Of a stretch of 64,000 nt of DNA, positions 1 to 9,787 are shown piece by piece; within the stretch, counting starts at the first letter, position 1, and each line of letters begins with the position of its first letter. A program made the translations under genes and the position numbers. The stretch is from WHSW01 sp963821345 (GTDB lineage: Bacteria; Actinomycetota; Thermoleophilia; Solirubrobacterales; 70-9): the NCBI GenBank assembly GCA_963821345.1, contig CAWGDM010000001.1, forward strand, positions 868,001 to 932,000. Direction: 5' to 3'. The notes under the pieces are model-generated. The model did no database searches. It saw nothing but the letters and a program-made list of their open reading frames with translations, and had not been told where the DNA came from.

Positions 1-3000
1 CGAAGATCGCCGCCGGCGCCAACACGCTGATCTGCGCCCCGACCGGTTCCGGCAAGACGCTGAGTGCCTTCCTCTGGGGAATCGACTCGCTCGCGCGCCG
101 CCCAGAAGAGCTCGGAGCGGGGACGAAGATCGTTTATGTCTCGCCGCTCAAGGCCCTCTCCTACGACGTCGAACGCAACCTGCGCGCCCCGCTGAAGGGC
201 ATCGGCGCCGAGGTATCGGTCGGGTTGCGGACCGGCGACACGCCGCAGAAGGAGCGCCAGGCGATGAAGCGCACGCCGCCCGACATCCTGATCACCACCC
301 CCGAGTCGCTGTATCTGATGATCACCTCGCAGGTGCGCGAGATCCTCACCGGGGTCGAGGCGGTGATCGTCGACGAGATCCACGCCGTCGCACAGTCCAA
401 GCGCGGCTCCCACCTGGCGCTGACCCTGGAGCGGCTTTCGCACATGGTCGCCGAGGGGGGCAACCCGGATCCCCAGCGGATCGGGCTCTCGGCGACCCAG
501 CGGCCGCTCGAGCGGATCGCCAAGTTCCTGGTCGGCCCAAAGCGCGAGTGCGAGATCGTCAACGCCGGGATCCGCAAGGACCTCGACCTGCAGATCGTCG
601 TCCCGGTCGACGACATGTCCGAGCCCGGGGCGAGCACCGCGCCGGCCGGAGACGGCCAGGTTCTGCCCGAGCTATCGCCCGACCGCATCGACCCGGGGCC
701 GATCGAGTCGTCGCTCGACCCGGCGTCCAACCCCCGCTCGATCTGGCCGGCGATCTACCCGGAGCTGCTGAAGCTGGTCCGCGAGCACACCTCGACGATC
801 ATCTTCGTCAACAACCGTCGCGGCGCCGAACGGCTGGCCAAGCGCCTCAACGAGCTCCACAACGAACAGCCTCACGAGGAGCTGCCGGCGACCGAGCACG
901 ACGGAACAACTCCCGCCACCTCCTCGGCTTCGCCTGCGGGGGTGCGGGGCGAGGATCAGGACGTCGCTCCCTTCGAGGAGATTGCGCGCGCCCACCACGG
1001 CTCCCTCGCCCACGAGGAGCGGGTCGTGGTCGAGGAGCTGCTCAAGTCGGGCAAGCTGCCGTGCCTGGTCGCCACCTCGTCGCTGGAGCTCGGGATCGAC
1101 ATGGGTGCCCTGGACCTCGTGATCCAGGTCGAGTCGCCGAAATCCGTCTCGCGGGGGCTGCAGCGCATCGGCCGCGCCGGCCACCAGCTGAACGAGGTCT
1201 CCAAGGGCCGGATCTTCCCCAAGTTCCGTGCCGACCTGCTCGAGTGCGCGGTGGTCGCCAAGCGGATGCGCGAGGGGGAGATCGAGGAGACCGTGATCCC
1301 GCGCAACCCGCTCGACGTGCTCGCCCAGCACCTGGTCTCGATGGTCGCCGACACCGAGTGGGAGGTCGACGAGGTCGAGCGGGTGGTGACCGCGACGGAG
1401 CCGTTCTCCGAGCTCTCGCGCGAGCAGTTCGAGAACGTGCTCGACATGCTCGATGGCCGTTACCCGTCGGAGAAGTTCGCCGAGCTGCGCCCACGGCTGG
1501 TCTGGGACCGCACCGCCGGCACCGTGCGCGGCCGCAAGGGCGCCCGCCAGCTCGCGGTCACCAACGCGGGCACGATCCCCGACCGCGGTCTCTACGGCGT
1601 CCACCTGCCCGACGGCCGGCGGGTCGGCGAGCTCGACGAGGAAATGGTCTACGAGGCGCGTCCCGGCCAGACCTTCCTGCTCGGCGCGACCACCTGGCGG
1701 ATTCAGGACATCACCCGCGACCGGGTGATCGTCGTCCCGGCGCCCGGGGTCCCGGGCGCGGTCCCGTTCTGGCGCGGCGACGGGGTCGGCCGCCCGTCCG
1801 AGCTCGGCCGCGCGATCGGCGCGTTCGCTCGCGAGGCGGTCGGCAAGGACGCCGAGCAGCTCGCCGGCGAGTACGACCTCGAGCGGCGCGCGGCCGAGAA
1901 CCTGGTCACCTATCTGCGCGAGCAACAGGCCGCGACCCGGGTCGTGCCCTCCGACGAAACCCTGGTGGTGGAGAAGTTCCGCGACGAGATCGGCGATTGG
2001 CGCCTGTGCGTGCTCTCGCCGTTCGGCGGTCGCGTCCACGCCGCCTGGGGCCTGGCGCTGTCGGCGCGGATCCGCGACCAGCTCGACCTCGAGGCGGACG
2101 CGATCTGGTCCGACGACGGGATCGTCGTCCACCTGCCCGACGCCGACGAGCCGCCGGACGCCGACCTGGTTCTGCTCGAGCCCGACGAGATCGAGGACCT
2201 GGTCGTCCGCGAGCTCGGCGGCTCGGCGCTGTTCGGTGCCCGCTTTCGCGAGAACGCCGCCCGCAGCCTGCTGATCCCTCGCGCCTACCCCGGCAAGCGC
2301 ACGCCGCTGTGGCAGCAACGTCTGAAGTCGCAGTCGCTGCTCGAGGTGGCAAAGGACTTCCCCCGCTTCCCGGTGATCCTCGAGACCTATCGCGAGTGTT
2401 TGCGCGACGTTCTTGACCTGCCGGCCCTGGTCGAGCTGCTGCGCGACCTGCACTCGCGCAAGATCACCCTGGTCGAGGTCGAGACGCAGACCGCCTCGCC
2501 GTTCGCGTCATCGCTGCTGTTCGACTACGTCGCCACCTACATGTACGAGGGCGACACGCCGAACGCCGAGCGGCGCGCCGCCGCCCTGGCGCTCGACCGC
2601 GACCTGCTCTCCGAGCTGCTCGGCGCCGACGAGCTGCGCGAGCTGATCGACCCCGAGGCGCTCGAGGAGGTCGAGCGCTCCCTGCAGCTGCTGCACCCCG
2701 ACGCCCTGGCCAAGGACCGCGACGCGCTGCAGCAGGTGCTGCGACGGCTCGGCGAGCTCAGCGTCACCGAGCTCGAGCAGCGCACCGCCGAGGGCTTCTC
2801 GGCCGCCTCGATGCTCGCCAAGCTGGAAAAGGAGCGCCGCGCCGTCGCGGTCCGGATCGCCGGCGAGGAGCGCTGGATCGCGGCCGAGGACGCGGGGCTG
2901 TACCGCGACGCGATCGGCGTGCCGCCGCCGGGCGGGCTGCCCGACACCTACCTGGAGCCGGTCGCCGACGCGATGGCGGCCCTGGTCCGCCGCTACGCGC

Positions 3001-4475
3001 GCACCCACGGGCCGTTCCCGACCGCGCAGATCAGCCGCCGCTTCGGGCTCGACGTGACGCCCGCGCTGAAGCAGCTCGAGCGCGCGGGCGAGCTGGTCCG
3101 CGGCGAGCTGTTGCCCGGCGGCACCGAGCGCGAATGGTGCGATGCCGACGTCCTGCGCCGCGTGCGCCGCGCCAGCGTCGCCGCCCTGCGCCAGGAGGCC
3201 GAGGCGGTCGACCCGGCGCAGCTGGCGCGCTTTCTGCCGGCATGGCAGAACGTCGACGCCCACCGGCCCGCGGGCGCCGGCCCCGACCGCCTGCGCGAGG
3301 CGCTGATCCCGCTGCAGGGGGTCGCGCTGACCCCCGAGGTCTGGGAGCGTGACGTGCTCCCGCGCCGGCTCGGCGCCTACAGCCCGACCTGGCTCGACCA
3401 GCTGACCACCAGCGGCGAGCTCGTCTGGATCGGCGCCGGGCCGCTGGCGCGGACCGGCCGGGTGGCGATGTACTTCCGCGAGGACGTGCGCCTCTGCGGC
3501 CCGCCGCCGTCGAACGCGAAGCTCGAGCGGCCCGAGGGCGAGGTGCACGATGCGATCCGCGCCCGGCTCGACGGCGCGCCGTCGTTCTGGCTCGACCTGG
3601 TCTCCGAGCTGGTCGAACCAGGCGCCTCAACGGCGGCGCGGGTCGGCTCTGCCTCCCTTGAACGCGAGGAGCTTCACGCGGCGCTCTGGGATCTGGTCTG
3701 GGCGGGCGAGGTGACCAACGACGCGTTCGCGCCGCTGCGGGCCCGGCGGCTGACGGCGGTCGCGCGCGACAAGCGCCCCGCGCGCCGCTTCGCCTCGCGG
3801 CGCAGCCCGGCCCAGGACGCGATCGTCGGCCGCTGGTCGCTGACCGAGAGCCTGTTCCGCGACGCCCCGGCCGACGGCCCGCGGCTGCGCGCCCAGGCCG
3901 AGCTGATGCTGGAGCGCTACGGGATCGTCACCCGCGAGACGGTGCTCGCCGAGGGTGTACCGGGCGGGTTCTCGAGCCTCTACGGGGAGCTGTCCAACCT
4001 GGAGATGCTCGGCACCGCGCGGCGCGGCTACTTCGTCGAGGGCCTCGGCGGGGCCCAGTTCGCACTCGCCGGCGCGGTCGAGCGCCTGCGCGCCCTGCCC
4101 GAGCGCGACAACGAGTACCTGATCCTCGCGGCCACCGATCCCGCCCAGCCCTACGGCGCCGCGCTTCGCTGGCCAAAGCGCGACGAGGGCCGTCGCCCAG
4201 CGCGGACGCCGGGCGCGTTCGTCCTGTTGCGCGACGGCAACCCGGTCGTCTACGTCGAGCGTGGCGGCAAGGGGATCGTCCGGCTGGTCGAGCTCGAGGG
4301 CGAGGCGCTGGTCGAGGCCGTCGCCCAGCTTGCCGCCGCGGCGCGCGAGCAGGTGATCCCGAAGCTCGGGATCGAACGCGTCGACGGCGAGCCCGTGTTC
4401 GGCTCCGGGCTCGAGGACCAGATCATCGCCGCCGGCTTCAGCCGCCAGCCGCGCAAGCTGGTGGCCGCCGGCTAA
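1..4475 (+). CDS. lhr: Lhr-type ATP-dependent helicase (5' partial)
   Basis: Superfamily 2 DNA/RNA helicase of the Lhr family, a DNA-repair helicase. The frame is open from base 3, so the start lies outside the window; 1490 codons are visible against roughly 1500 residues for full-length actinobacterial Lhr. Walker A (APTGSGKT) is at 36-59 and the DEIH box at 372-383. The second RecA domain carries TSSLELGIDMG and QRIGRAGH near 1080-1190. The long C-terminal half corresponds to the winged-helix, beta-barrel and Lhr-CTD modules. Low-complexity linkers around 610-720 and 890-960, and a short insert near 3620-3660, interrupt conserved blocks; two of these contain copies of a dispersed repeat. 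Downstream nei follows in the same direction after 45 bp. Confidence 0.95.
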   Translation, partial: KIAAGANTLICAPTGSGKTLSAFLWGIDSLARRPEELGAGTKIVYVSPLKALSYDVERNLRAPLKGIGAEVSVGLRTGDTPQKERQAMKRTPPDILITTPESLYLMITSQVREILTGVEAVIVDEIHAVAQSKRGSHLALTLERLSHMVAEGGNPDPQRIGLSATQRPLERIAKFLVGPKRECEIVNAGIRKDLDLQIVVPVDDMSEPGASTAPAGDGQVLPELSPDRIDPGPIESSLDPASNPRSIWPAIYPELLKLVREHTSTIIFVNNRRGAERLAKRLNELHNEQPHEELPATEHDGTTPATSSASPAGVRGEDQDVAPFEEIARAHHGSLAHEERVVVEELLKSGKLPCLVATSSLELGIDMGALDLVIQVESPKSVSRGLQRIGRAGHQLNEVSKGRIFPKFRADLLECAVVAKRMREGEIEETVIPRNPLDVLAQHLVSMVADTEWEVDEVERVVTATEPFSELSREQFENVLDMLDGRYPSEKFAELRPRLVWDRTAGTVRGRKGARQLAVTNAGTIPDRGLYGVHLPDGRRVGELDEEMVYEARPGQTFLLGATTWRIQDITRDRVIVVPAPGVPGAVPFWRGDGVGRPSELGRAIGAFAREAVGKDAEQLAGEYDLERRAAENLVTYLREQQAATRVVPSDETLVVEKFRDEIGDWRLCVLSPFGGRVHAAWGLALSARIRDQLDLEADAIWSDDGIVVHLPDADEPPDADLVLLEPDEIEDLVVRELGGSALFGARFRENAARSLLIPRAYPGKRTPLWQQRLKSQSLLEVAKDFPRFPVILETYRECLRDVLDLPALVELLRDLHSRKITLVEVETQTASPFASSLLFDYVATYMYEGDTPNAERRAAALALDRDLLSELLGADELRELIDPEALEEVERSLQLLHPDALAKDRDALQQVLRRLGELSVTELEQRTAEGFSAASMLAKLEKERRAVAVRIAGEERWIAAEDAGLYRDAIGVPPPGGLPDTYLEPVADAMAALVRRYARTHGPFPTAQISRRFGLDVTPALKQLERAGELVRGELLPGGTEREWCDADVLRRVRRASVAALRQEAEAVDPAQLARFLPAWQNVDAHRPAGAGPDRLREALIPLQGVALTPEVWERDVLPRRLGAYSPTWLDQLTTSGELVWIGAGPLARTGRVAMYFREDVRLCGPPPSNAKLERPEGEVHDAIRARLDGAPSFWLDLVSELVEPGASTAARVGSASLEREELHAALWDLVWAGEVTNDAFAPLRARRLTAVARDKRPARRFASRRSPAQDAIVGRWSLTESLFRDAPADGPRLRAQAELMLERYGIVTRETVLAEGVPGGFSSLYGELSNLEMLGTARRGYFVEGLGGAQFALAGAVERLRALPERDNEYLILAATDPAQPYGAALRWPKRDEGRRPARTPGAFVLLRDGNPVVYVERGGKGIVRLVELEGEALVEAVAQLAAAAREQVIPKLGIERVDGEPVFGSGLEDQIIAAGFSRQPRKLVAAG
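907..950 (+). repeat. Dispersed repeat, type A, in frame in lhr
   Basis: About 42 bases that match the element at 11927-11968 at all but about four positions; both contain ACTCCCGCCAC, CCTCGGCT and GCGGG blocks in the same order. It lies in a low-complexity linker of Lhr between the two RecA domains and is read as part of the protein (PATSSASPAGVRG). It shares the core CTCGGCTNCGCCT with the type B elements of this window. Confidence 0.6.
3621..3656 (+). repeat. Dispersed repeat, type B, in frame in lhr
   Basis: Begins with GGCGCCTCAACGGCGGCGC, identical over 19 bases to the elements at 24125 and (reverse strand) 49939-49957, followed by GTCGGCT. It encodes GASTAARVGSAS, an apparent extra segment just before the conserved ALWDLVWAGEVTND block of Lhr. 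Confidence 0.6.
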
Positions 4476-4520
4476 CAGAGGTCTCTGGGCCTGAGTACGG
4501 CCGCGCACTAACTTGGTCGG

Positions 4521-5282
4521 GTGCCCGAGGGCGACACGATCCATCGCGCCGCCGACCGACTCAACAGCGCGCTCGCCGGCCGCGAGCTCGAGCTCGCCGA
4601 GGCGCCCAACCCGCGCTCGCCGCTTCACCATCGCGCCGCCGAGCTGCCGGGCCGCACGTTCGAGCGTGCCGAGGCGCGGGGCAAGCATCTGCTCGTCCAC
4701 CTGTCCGGCGACGCGGTGATCCACAGCCATCTGGGGATGAGCGGGCGCTGGTGGGTCGCCGCGGACGGGCGGCTCCCGCACGGCAGACCGTGGCTCGTGC
4801 TTGCGTCCGGACGGGCAATCGCGGCGCAGACCGGCGGCAAGGTCCTACGGCTGGTGACCGAGTCGAGCGTCCGCAACAATCCCGTCCTGCGCGAGCTCGG
4901 CCCCGATCCCCTGCGGTCCGGGTTCGACGTCGCTGAGGCCGCCGGGCGGTTGCGCCGCGCGGGAGCCGGACGCGAGATCGGCGACGCCCTGCTCGACCAG
5001 CGGATCGTCGCTGGCATCGGCAACGTGATCCGCAACGAGGCCTGCTTTGCGGCAGGGATCAGCCCGTGGCGCGCGGTCGACGACCTCGATGACGCAGAGA
5101 TCGAGGCGGTGGTCGCCGAGAGCGAGCGGATCATGCGCGCCTCGATCACCAGCGGCCGCCGCCCGCAGCGCATCTACGGCTCCTCGCGCCGCGCCTGCCC
5201 GGCCTGCGGCGGTCAGATCCGCTCACGCGGCCAGGGCGAGGACAACCGCACCGCCTACTGGTGCCCGGTTTGCCAGACCTGA
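4521..5282 (+). CDS. nei: Fpg/Nei family DNA glycosylase (endonuclease VIII-like)
   Basis: Bifunctional DNA glycosylase/AP lyase for oxidised bases. The GTG start at 4521 is fixed by the chemistry: the mature protein must begin with Pro2-Glu3, seen here as MPEGDTIHRAA, which is typical of Nei rather than MutM. The helix-two-turn-helix (QRIVAGIGNVIRNEA, about residues 160-175) and a C-terminal zinc finger (CPAC...CPVC, residues 230-252) are present. The 253-residue length is normal. It follows lhr, another repair gene, in the same direction. TAACTT lies 6 nt upstream of the start and no clear Shine-Dalgarno is seen. Confidence 0.92.
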   Translation: MPEGDTIHRAADRLNSALAGRELELAEAPNPRSPLHHRAAELPGRTFERAEARGKHLLVHLSGDAVIHSHLGMSGRWWVAADGRLPHGRPWLVLASGRAIAAQTGGKVLRLVTESSVRNNPVLRELGPDPLRSGFDVAEAAGRLRRAGAGREIGDALLDQRIVAGIGNVIRNEACFAAGISPWRAVDDLDDAEIEAVVAESERIMRASITSGRRPQRIYGSSRRACPACGGQIRSRGQGEDNRTAYWCPVCQT

Positions 5283-5306
5283 TCCGCGAACCGCGGCCAC
5301 AAGCGG

Positions 5307-5312
5307 GATACT
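5307..5312 (+). promoter_or_regulatory. Probable leaderless -10 (GATACT)
   Basis: GATACT 9 nt upstream of the ATG at 5322, with no Shine-Dalgarno between. The same hexamer precedes rarA (7 nt) and otsB (9 nt). Confidence 0.4.
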
Positions 5313-5321
5313 GCTGCGCGG

Positions 5322-6005
5322 ATGGGCGAGGAGTCCGCAGAGCTGCTCACGCGCGTGCCGCTGTTCGCGGAGCTGTCCGCGTCCGAGCTCGACCGGATCG
5401 CTTCGGTGGCGATCCCGCGCGCATACCCAAAGGGCGTGCGCGTCTTTCACGAGGGCGACAACTCCGACGCCTGCTACATCGTCCGCGCGGGCGACCTGCG
5501 GGTTACCCGCGAGCACTCCGACGGGCGGGCGATCGCGCTGGCCACGCTCGGGCCGGGTGACATCTTCGGCGAGCTGGCGATGCTCGACGGCGGGACACGG
5601 TCGGCGAGCGTCGAGACGCTCACCGACGCCGAGCTGCTCGCGCTGCCGGCCTCCGACGTACGGCGCGTGATCGCCGCCCACGGCGACATCGCGGCGAAGC
5701 TGATCGTCGCGATCACCCGCCGCCTGCGCGAGACCAACGAGCGGGTCGCGCGGCAGTCATTCCAGACCGTCCCGAGCCGGGTCGCCGGAGTGCTCAACCA
5801 GCTGATCGCCGAGGAGGCGATCCCCGAGGAGCGCCGCGGGATCACCGTGCGGATGACCCAGGCCGACCTGGCACAGCTCGCCGGCACCTCGCGCGAGAGC
5901 GTCAGCCGCTTCCTGGCGACGCTCGAGCGCGCGGGCGTGGTCTCGGTCGGCCGCGGCCGGGTCACGGTGCTGGAGCCGCGCCGCCTGCGTGCGTACATCT
6001 TCTAG
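5322..6005 (+). CDS. Crp/Fnr family transcriptional regulator
   Basis: A 227-residue regulator with an N-terminal cyclic-nucleotide-binding beta-barrel (about residues 10-125), including the phosphate-binding-cassette-like FGELAMLDGGTRSAS. A C-terminal winged helix follows (residues 165-220, with QADLAQLAGTSRESVSRFL as recognition helix). No Fe-S cysteine cluster like that of Fnr is visible, so a nucleotide or other small effector is more likely. Targets cannot be told from the sequence. The gene stands alone between nei and pcm. Confidence 0.9.
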   Translation: MGEESAELLTRVPLFAELSASELDRIASVAIPRAYPKGVRVFHEGDNSDACYIVRAGDLRVTREHSDGRAIALATLGPGDIFGELAMLDGGTRSASVETLTDAELLALPASDVRRVIAAHGDIAAKLIVAITRRLRETNERVARQSFQTVPSRVAGVLNQLIAEEAIPEERRGITVRMTQADLAQLAGTSRESVSRFLATLERAGVVSVGRGRVTVLEPRRLRAYIF

Positions 6006-6084
6006 GCGGCCCGGGCCGCCAGTTGCGACGATCCGTGGCGTGAGGTACCGCTAGCTGACCGACTTCGAGCACCAGCGACGACGG

Positions 6085-6711
6085 ATGGTCGAGCGTCAGC
6101 TGCGCCGACGTGGGATCGCCGACGAGCGGGTGCTGGCGGCGATCAGCCGCGTCCCGCGCGAGCGCTTCGTCACCCCGCGGCTGGCCGGCCGTGCCTACGC
6201 GGACTCGGCGCTGCCGATCGGCGCCGAGCAGACGATCTCCCAGCCCTGGGTCGTGGCGGCGATCTGCCAGGCGCTCGAGCTGCGCGGCGACGAGCGGGTG
6301 CTCGAGGTCGGCACCGGCTCGGGCTACTCGACCGCGATCCTCGCGCTGCTGGCGCGCGAGGTGATCAGCGTCGAGCGGATCGCCAGCCTGGCGACCGCCG
6401 CCCGGGAGCTGCTTGCAGGGCTCGAGCTCGATGGCGTCGGGAAGGTCGAGGTAAGGATCGCCGACGGCAGCCTCGGCGCTCCCGACTCGGCGCCGTTCGA
6501 CGCGATCGCCGTACACGCCTCGGCCCCGGCCGCGCCGCCGAGCCTGATCGACCAGCTTCGGCCCGGCGGCAGGCTGGTGCTGCCGATTGCCGAGGCCGGC
6601 GCCGACCAGCTCGTCGTCCTGACCGTGGGCGAGGGCGGGCTCGAGCGGCGCGAGATCGCACCGTGCCGGTTCGTGCCGCTCGTCGGGGAGCAGGGCTTCG
6701 GCGAGCGATAG
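6085..6711 (+). CDS. pcm: Protein-L-isoaspartate O-methyltransferase
   Basis: SAM-dependent repair of isoaspartyl residues in damaged proteins. Motif I (VLEVGTGSGYS, about residues 72-82) and the family motif GAEQTISQP (about 47-55) are present; 208 residues from the ATG at 6085. The frame continues upstream without a stop to a CTG at 6055, adding LTDFEHQRRR, which resembles the usual MTDF... N-terminus of actinobacterial Pcm. GAGG at 6042-6045 sits 9 nt before that CTG while the ATG has no ribosome site, so the real start may be the CTG. Confidence 0.93.
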   Translation: MVERQLRRRGIADERVLAAISRVPRERFVTPRLAGRAYADSALPIGAEQTISQPWVVAAICQALELRGDERVLEVGTGSGYSTAILALLAREVISVERIASLATAARELLAGLELDGVGKVEVRIADGSLGAPDSAPFDAIAVHASAPAAPPSLIDQLRPGGRLVLPIAEAGADQLVVLTVGEGGLERREIAPCRFVPLVGEQGFGER

Positions 6712-6723
6712 GCTGGCGCGGTC

Positions 6724-7125
6724 ATGTCCCGCGGCTTCTACGCGCTCAACTTCTTTTCGCCGGCGTTTGCCGACCAGCTTCGGCGCGGGCGCAAGACGGC
6801 GACGATCCGGCTCGGCGACAAGTCGCGCAAATACGAGCGCGGCCAGCTGCTCTGGGTGACGATCGGCCACCAGCACAGCCCGCGCGAAAAGATCTTCACC
6901 GCGGTGATCGATGACGTCGAGGTGAAGCGGGCATCGGAGCTCTCGCCACGCGATATCGAGCACGACAACCCGGAATTCCGGCGGCTCGAGGAGACGCTCG
7001 GCTTCATGCGTCAGATCTACGGCCGCGAGATCGACCCCGAGGAGACGGTGACCGTGGTCCGCTTCTCGCGAGTCCACGAGCCGCCGCCCGGGTTCGGCAA
7101 CGGCGAGCCGCCGTCGCGCAACTAA
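6724..7125 (+). CDS. ASCH-domain protein
   Basis: A 133-residue protein with the PUA-like ASCH fold, recognised from the N-terminal Phe-Phe-Ser-Pro segment and RKTATIRLGDK (about residues 24-34) followed by beta strands. ASCH proteins are thought to bind RNA and some are nucleoside amidohydrolases; no specific role can be assigned. TAGGCT lies 9 nt before the ATG. It is followed after 7 bp by a SRPBCC gene, possibly co-transcribed. Confidence 0.7.
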   Translation: MSRGFYALNFFSPAFADQLRRGRKTATIRLGDKSRKYERGQLLWVTIGHQHSPREKIFTAVIDDVEVKRASELSPRDIEHDNPEFRRLEETLGFMRQIYGREIDPEETVTVVRFSRVHEPPPGFGNGEPPSRN

Positions 7126-7132
7126 ACCGGCG

Positions 7133-7609
7133 ATGCCGGTCGACTATCGCTTCCTGACCACCTGGCTGCTCGAGTCGCCGCGCGAGCCGGTCTGGGAGGC
7201 GATCTACGACCAGAAGGCGTGGCCTTCATGGTGGCGCGGGGTCGACGACGTGGTCGAGCTCGAGCCCGGCGACGACAACGGAGTCGGCTCGCACTCGCGG
7301 CTCACCTGGCGCTCGAAGCTCCCCTACGACCTGGTCTTCGAGGCGAGGACGCGCACGGTCGAGAGGCCGCGGATGATCGAGGCGGATGCGTTCGGGGAGC
7401 TCGAGGGCACCGGCCGCTGGCGTCTGTTCGAGGGGGACGGCGTGACCGCGGTTCTCTACGAGTGGAACGTCCACACCACGAGGCGGTGGATGAACGCGCT
7501 GGCGCCCGCGCTGAGGCCCGTGTTCGAGTGGAACCACAACTGGGTGATGCGCAACGGCGGCACCGGGATCGCCGAGCTGCTCGGTTGCCGGTTGTTGGCC
7601 AGCGACTGA
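7133..7609 (+). CDS. SRPBCC (START-like) family protein
   Basis: A 158-residue helix-grip protein of the polyketide cyclase/SRPBCC superfamily. The N-terminus fits (FLTTWLLESPREPVWEAIYD, then PSWWRGVDDV), as does the alternating strand pattern up to VLYEWNVHTT and the long C-terminal helix. These domains bind hydrophobic ligands; the ligand is unknown. It lies 7 bp downstream of the ASCH gene and is followed by a hairpin that may end the transcript. Confidence 0.75.
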   Translation: MPVDYRFLTTWLLESPREPVWEAIYDQKAWPSWWRGVDDVVELEPGDDNGVGSHSRLTWRSKLPYDLVFEARTRTVERPRMIEADAFGELEGTGRWRLFEGDGVTAVLYEWNVHTTRRWMNALAPALRPVFEWNHNWVMRNGGTGIAELLGCRLLASD

Positions 7610-7629
7610 CCTCCTGGCTGACCTCCTGG

Positions 7630-7652
7630 ATCTAAGCCTTCACGGCTTAGAT
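7630..7652 (+). terminator. Hairpin terminator before groESL
   Basis: Perfect 9-bp stem ATCTAAGCC / GGCTTAGAT with the 5-nt loop TTCAC. There is no T-run, so termination efficiency is uncertain. It separates the upstream genes from the CIRCE-controlled operon. Confidence 0.55.
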
Positions 7653-7693
7653 ACGCATCAGCCCGCCGCGGTCCGCTATCCTCGCCGTGGACG

Positions 7694-7720
7694 TTGGCAC
7701 TCTCATATGGGGAGTGCCAA
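7694..7720 (+). promoter_or_regulatory. CIRCE operator (HrcA binding site)
   Basis: TTGGCACTC, 9-nt spacer, GAGTGCCAA: the inverted repeat with the exact geometry of CIRCE, differing from the consensus TTAGCACTC by one base per arm. Located 38 bp upstream of groES, it indicates heat-shock repression by HrcA, which is not encoded in this window. Confidence 0.93.
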
Positions 7721-7758
7721 GAATACTTTCGAAACCCACCAACCGGAGGTAACACGGA

Positions 7759-8049
7759 ATGAACCTGAAGCCCCTCGGCGATCGGCTGATCGTCAAGGCG
7801 ATCGAGGAGGAGGAGACGACCGCGAGCGGCATCGTCCTTCCCGAGACAGCCAAGGAGAAGCCCCAGAAGGGCACGGTCATCGCGGTCGGTGACGGCGCCT
7901 GGGACGAGGACGGCGAGAAGCGGATCCCGCTCGACGTCGCCGAGGGCGACGAAGTCCTCTACAGCAAGTACGGCGGCACCGAGATCAAGGTCGACGGCGA
8001 CGACCTGCTGGTGCTGCGCGAGTCCGACGTCCTCGCCAAGGTCGTCTGA
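7759..8049 (+). CDS. groES: Co-chaperonin GroES
   Basis: The 10-kDa lid of the GroEL chaperonin, 96 residues. NLKPLGDRLIVK opens the protein, the mobile loop (EEETTASGIVLP) spans about residues 17-30, and YSKYGGTEIK lies near residue 75. A good ribosome site (GGAGG) lies 9-10 nt before the ATG. First gene of the CIRCE-controlled operon; groEL follows after 35 bp. Confidence 0.98.
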   Translation: MNLKPLGDRLIVKAIEEEETTASGIVLPETAKEKPQKGTVIAVGDGAWDEDGEKRIPLDVAEGDEVLYSKYGGTEIKVDGDDLLVLRESDVLAKVV

Positions 8050-8084
8050 CCCACCAACTTAGAAACCACAGGAGGAACTGAAAC

Positions 8085-9716
<1,632 letters not shown>

Positions 9717-9743
9717 CTCGCCCTTCTTTGGGCGAATCGTTTG

Positions 9744-9774
9744 GAGGCCCGGGCCTGGCGGCTCGGGCCTCTTT
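9744..9774 (+). terminator. groESL terminator
   Basis: Stem GAGGCCCG / CGGGCCTC with a 12-nt loop followed by TTT, 27 bp after the groEL stop. A smaller CGCCC/GGGCG hairpin precedes it. Confidence 0.7.
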
Positions 9775-9787
9775 GCGTCCAACGGAC

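Noticed and set aside
7605..7632. Direct repeat GACCTCCTGG near the end of the SRPBCC gene
   Set aside because: Two short copies only, no sign of regulatory spacing or recurrence elsewhere.
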